From: JANXYY01 sp035530875
GTDB lineage: Bacteria > Actinomycetota > Actinomycetes > Nanopelagicales > Nanopelagicaceae
Reading direction: 5' to 3'
DNA: 36,819 nucleotides
NCBI GenBank assembly: GCA_035530875.1
Contig: DATKUB010000056.1
Span: forward strand, 1 to 36,819
Shown here: positions 34,938 to 36,819 of the stretch, piece after piece
How the letters are laid out: each line of letters starts with the position of its first letter
Numbering within the stretch: the stretch's first letter is position 1
Notes under the pieces: model-generated
What the model was told of the DNA's origin: nothing
Database searches by the model: none
What the model saw: only the letters and a program-made list of their open reading frames with translations
Translations under genes and position numbers: made by a program

Positions 34938-35639
34938 CTAGATCCGCACCAATGGGCGCAGGTCCGCGAATTTGGCATCACCAACGCCTGATACTTGTCG
35001 CAAGTCGTCGATGGTCTTGAATCGCCCGTGTGCCTTACGCCAGGCGACGATGCGGGAGGCAAGAACAGGCCCAATACCCGGTAAGACGTCCAACTGTTCG
35101 AGGCTGGCGCTGTTCAGATTAACTTTGCCGGTTTGGGCAGTCCTGTTGGCAGATGTAGCGCCTTGAATTTCGCCTACGACAATCTGTTCGCCATCTTCAA
35201 GAGTTTGGGCCTGATTAATTGTTGTCAGGTCGGTTCCCGGCAGCGGGCCACCCGCGGCAGTTAGGGCGTCGATCGCGCGTGAACCCGTCGGAAGGGAGTA
35301 GACACCCGGATGCCTAACTCTGCCTCCGACATCTACGACAACATCGGCACTGGCAGGAGAACTTTCCGGGTGCGATAGATCCAATTGCTGGCTTTCGGAA
35401 ATGGTTGGACGAGGCAGAGCCACGAAATCTTCCTTCGCCCTCGAGTGCCAGAACAGCCAGATGGAGGCGAGGACGGCGGTGAGGAAAATTATTGAGAGAA
35501 CTTTTAGATGAGCTCGGTCAATTTGGGCCGCAGCGATGAGCCGGTCCATTGCGCCGATCTCAGCCGGGAGCCGCTCGTCTTCAATCAGGGGCTTGCGCTC
35601 GGCGAAGGCAACGTCAGGTCCAGGTTCATGAAATGACAT
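34938..35639 (-). CDS. comEA: ComEA-like DNA-binding competence protein
   Basis: 233 residues. A cytoplasmic N-terminal stretch, one membrane helix at about 47-65 (LSIIFLTAVLASIWLFW), a soluble-ligand-binding-beta-grasp domain (VVDVGGRVRHPGVYSLPTGS, about 100-119) and two helix-hairpin-helix motifs at the end (KVNLNSASLEQLDVLPGIG, then ASRIVAWRKAHGRF and ...LRQVSGVGDAKFADLRPL). ComEA binds incoming double-stranded DNA at the membrane and feeds ComEC. The stop (TAG) abuts the comEC frame. The N-terminal extension before the helix is longer than in many ComEA proteins. Confidence 0.93.
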   Translation of the reverse strand: MSFHEPGPDVAFAERKPLIEDERLPAEIGAMDRLIAAAQIDRAHLKVLSIIFLTAVLASIWLFWHSRAKEDFVALPRPTISESQQLDLSHPESSPASADVVVDVGGRVRHPGVYSLPTGSRAIDALTAAGGPLPGTDLTTINQAQTLEDGEQIVVGEIQGATSANRTAQTGKVNLNSASLEQLDVLPGIGPVLASRIVAWRKAHGRFKTIDDLRQVSGVGDAKFADLRPLVRI

Positions 35640-35717
35640 TCCTGCAGGTTAAATGGCGGCTGAAGCGAAGCCTCCTGGCGAATAGTCCGATTGTTTAGGC
35701 ATCCAGCCTGTGGATCC

Positions 35718-35780
35718 GTGAGCGGCGGCTCCCCTCCCGTGAGCGGCGGCTCCCCTCCCGTGAGCGGCGGCTCCCCTCAC
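35718..35780 (+). repeat. left tandem array: three copies of a 21-bp GC-rich unit
   Basis: Three back-to-back units (35718, 35739, 35760) share the core GTGAGCGGCGGCTCCCCT; the first two are identical, the third differs near its end (CAC for CCC). The third also pairs with the following bases: GCGGCGG (35764-35770) with CCGCCGC (35780-35786) across a 9-base loop. It sits in the region between the divergent comEA and SDR genes, so it is not the terminator of either. Confidence 0.95.
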
Positions 35781-35859
35781 CGCCGCTGGTCACGCAGTGC
35801 AGTTACGGCACCTAAAGTTGGTAAGAGAAAGAGTTCATGAATATTCGAAAGGTTTTCAA

Positions 35860-36717
35860 ATGAGAGTTGCGGTCACTGGTGGAAGTGGAAAGCTCGGCAA
35901 GTCGGTGGTCAAACGCCTCAACGATGAAGGTCATTCAGTAACCAATCTTGATCGTGTGGGCGAGAAAAGTGACGGACTCACCTCCATCGACCTCAGGGAT
36001 TACGGCCAGGTTGTTGATGCCATCCTCGGCATTGACGATCGGCATTCGGGATTCGACGCGATAGTGCATCTCGCCGCAATCCCAGCTCCCGGTCTCTTCT
36101 CCGATGTCGCGACATTTCACAACAACATGCTCTCGACCTACAACGTGTTCCAAGCTGCGCGCAGGGCAAGAATTAAGAGAGTCGTCTATGCATCGAGTGA
36201 GACCGTTCTTGGCCTCCCATTTGACATTGACCCGCCATACATTCCAGTCGATGAGGAATATCCGGCTAGGCCAGAAAGCACGTACTCGTTGGTCAAGCAT
36301 TTGGAAGAGCAGATGGCCATCCAATTGACCCGCTGGGATCCAGAACTCAGCATCACCGCTCTCCGATTCTCTAATGTGATGGATCCATCCGATTACGAAG
36401 AGTTTCCCGCTTTTGACGCCGACGCGATGTTTCGTAAATGGAATCTCTGGAGCTATATCGACGGACGCGACGGCGCTCAGGCCGCGCTGCGGGCGCTAGA
36501 GAACGCCCAACCGGGCTTTGAGGCATTCATCGTCGCCAACGCCGATACGGTAATGACTAGATCCAGTTCTTCACTTGCCGCTGAAGTTTTTCCAAATGTT
36601 CCAGTGAAGAAGGAACTTGGCGAGCACGAGACCTTGCTCTCTATCGATAAGGCAAAGCGATTGCTTGGCTACTCACCCGAGCACAGTTGGCGAGATCAAG
36701 TAGCACCCCAGGTTTGA
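35860..36717 (+). CDS. NAD-dependent epimerase/dehydratase (extended SDR)
   Basis: 285 residues from the ATG at 35860; AAGG (35849-35852) precedes it, and the protein starts right at the Rossmann beta strand. An in-frame upstream ATG would add 21 residues. NAD(P)-binding GGxGxxG is at 7-13, VHLAA at 69-73, the catalytic Tyr/Lys pair is YSLVK at 142-146 with Ser near 112-113, and the RVVYASS strand leads into it. The family includes sugar-nucleotide epimerases and uronate dehydrogenases; the substrate cannot be told. It is flanked on both sides by the 21-bp repeat arrays and has no operon partner. Confidence 0.9.
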   Translation: MRVAVTGGSGKLGKSVVKRLNDEGHSVTNLDRVGEKSDGLTSIDLRDYGQVVDAILGIDDRHSGFDAIVHLAAIPAPGLFSDVATFHNNMLSTYNVFQAARRARIKRVVYASSETVLGLPFDIDPPYIPVDEEYPARPESTYSLVKHLEEQMAIQLTRWDPELSITALRFSNVMDPSDYEEFPAFDADAMFRKWNLWSYIDGRDGAQAALRALENAQPGFEAFIVANADTVMTRSSSSLAAEVFPNVPVKKELGEHETLLSIDKAKRLLGYSPEHSWRDQVAPQV

Positions 36718-36720
36718 TGA

Positions 36721-36804
36721 GGCGAGCCGCCGCTCACGGGAGGCGAGCCGCCGCTCACGGGAGGCGAGCCGCCGCTCACGGGAGGCGAGCCGCCGCTCAC
36801 GGGA
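36721..36804 (+). repeat. right tandem array: four copies of the 21-bp unit in inverted orientation
   Basis: Four identical units (36721, 36742, 36763, 36784) with core GGCGAGCCGCCGCTCACGGG begin 3 bases after the SDR stop. Read on the opposite strand, the unit is the same as the left array apart from one base (TCG for TCC). The array could act as a terminator-like element for the SDR gene. Each unit has a small inner dyad, GAGC...GCTC. The window ends 15 bases after the array. Confidence 0.95.
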
Positions 36805-36819
36805 AGTAAATCTAGATGC

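Noticed and set aside
35718..36804. CRISPR array
   Set aside because: The 21-bp units are tandem with no spacers between them, and no cas gene is nearby.

Overview
The window is a stretch of an actinobacterial (Actinomycetota) chromosome. The evidence is the gene order (miaB-miaA, recX-recA, DUF3046, clgR, cinA, pgsA, rimO, rodZ-like, ftsK, RNase J, dapA, thyX; and hrcA-dnaJ-rsmE, hemW, lepA, rpsT, holA, comEC, comEA), the presence of DUF3046 and ClgR, many GTG and a few TTG starts, and a recA operator of the TCGAAC-N4-GTTCGA type. Genes are very tightly packed, with ATGA/GTGA overlaps almost everywhere and GC content of roughly one half by eye. This suggests a compact, perhaps aquatic, lineage, but the order or family cannot be fixed from this sequence alone. 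Almost everything reads leftward.

Region 1 (1-6518, minus strand) is a six-gene operon for a membrane-bound respiratory complex of the group-4 hydrogenase / complex I type: a NuoB/HycG-like Fe-S subunit, a HyfB/NuoL-like antiporter subunit, a HycD/NuoH-like subunit, a HyfE-like subunit, a HyfF/NuoN-like antiporter subunit and a HycE/NuoCD-like large subunit cut by the window edge. The order matches what I recall of the mycobacterial Rv0082-Rv0087 'hyc' locus. The large subunit lacks the first CxxC pair that would bind the NiFe centre, so this is best read as an energy-converting hydrogenase-related (Ehr) complex, not a hydrogenase.

Region 2 (6569-16630) holds tRNA and ribosome methylthiolation (miaA, miaB, rimO), recombination (recX, recA with an SOS promoter), regulators (clgR, a TetR, DUF3046), cinA, pgsA and a RodZ-like protein. 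It also holds one rightward gene for an unrecognised two-helix, Ala-rich membrane protein, followed by a perfect 17-bp hairpin shared with recX.

Region 3 (16750-24243) continues the leftward cluster with ftsK, RNase J, dapA and thyX. A rightward azlCD pair (amino-acid export) follows and converges on rsmE.

Region 4 (24243-35639) has the HrcA-controlled hrcA-dnaJ-rsmE group with a CIRCE operator. A rightward dedA gene is followed by a leftward group of rpsT-lepA-MOSC-hemW. A rightward DinB-like gene precedes the leftward comEA-comEC-holA competence/replication group. The comEC reading frame extends about 50 codons upstream of its first usual start codon.

Region 5 (35640-36819) has one extended-SDR dehydrogenase/epimerase gene bracketed by two tandem arrays of the same 21-bp unit in opposite orientation (three copies left, four copies right). 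This is the least explained structure of the window besides the Ehr-type complex.
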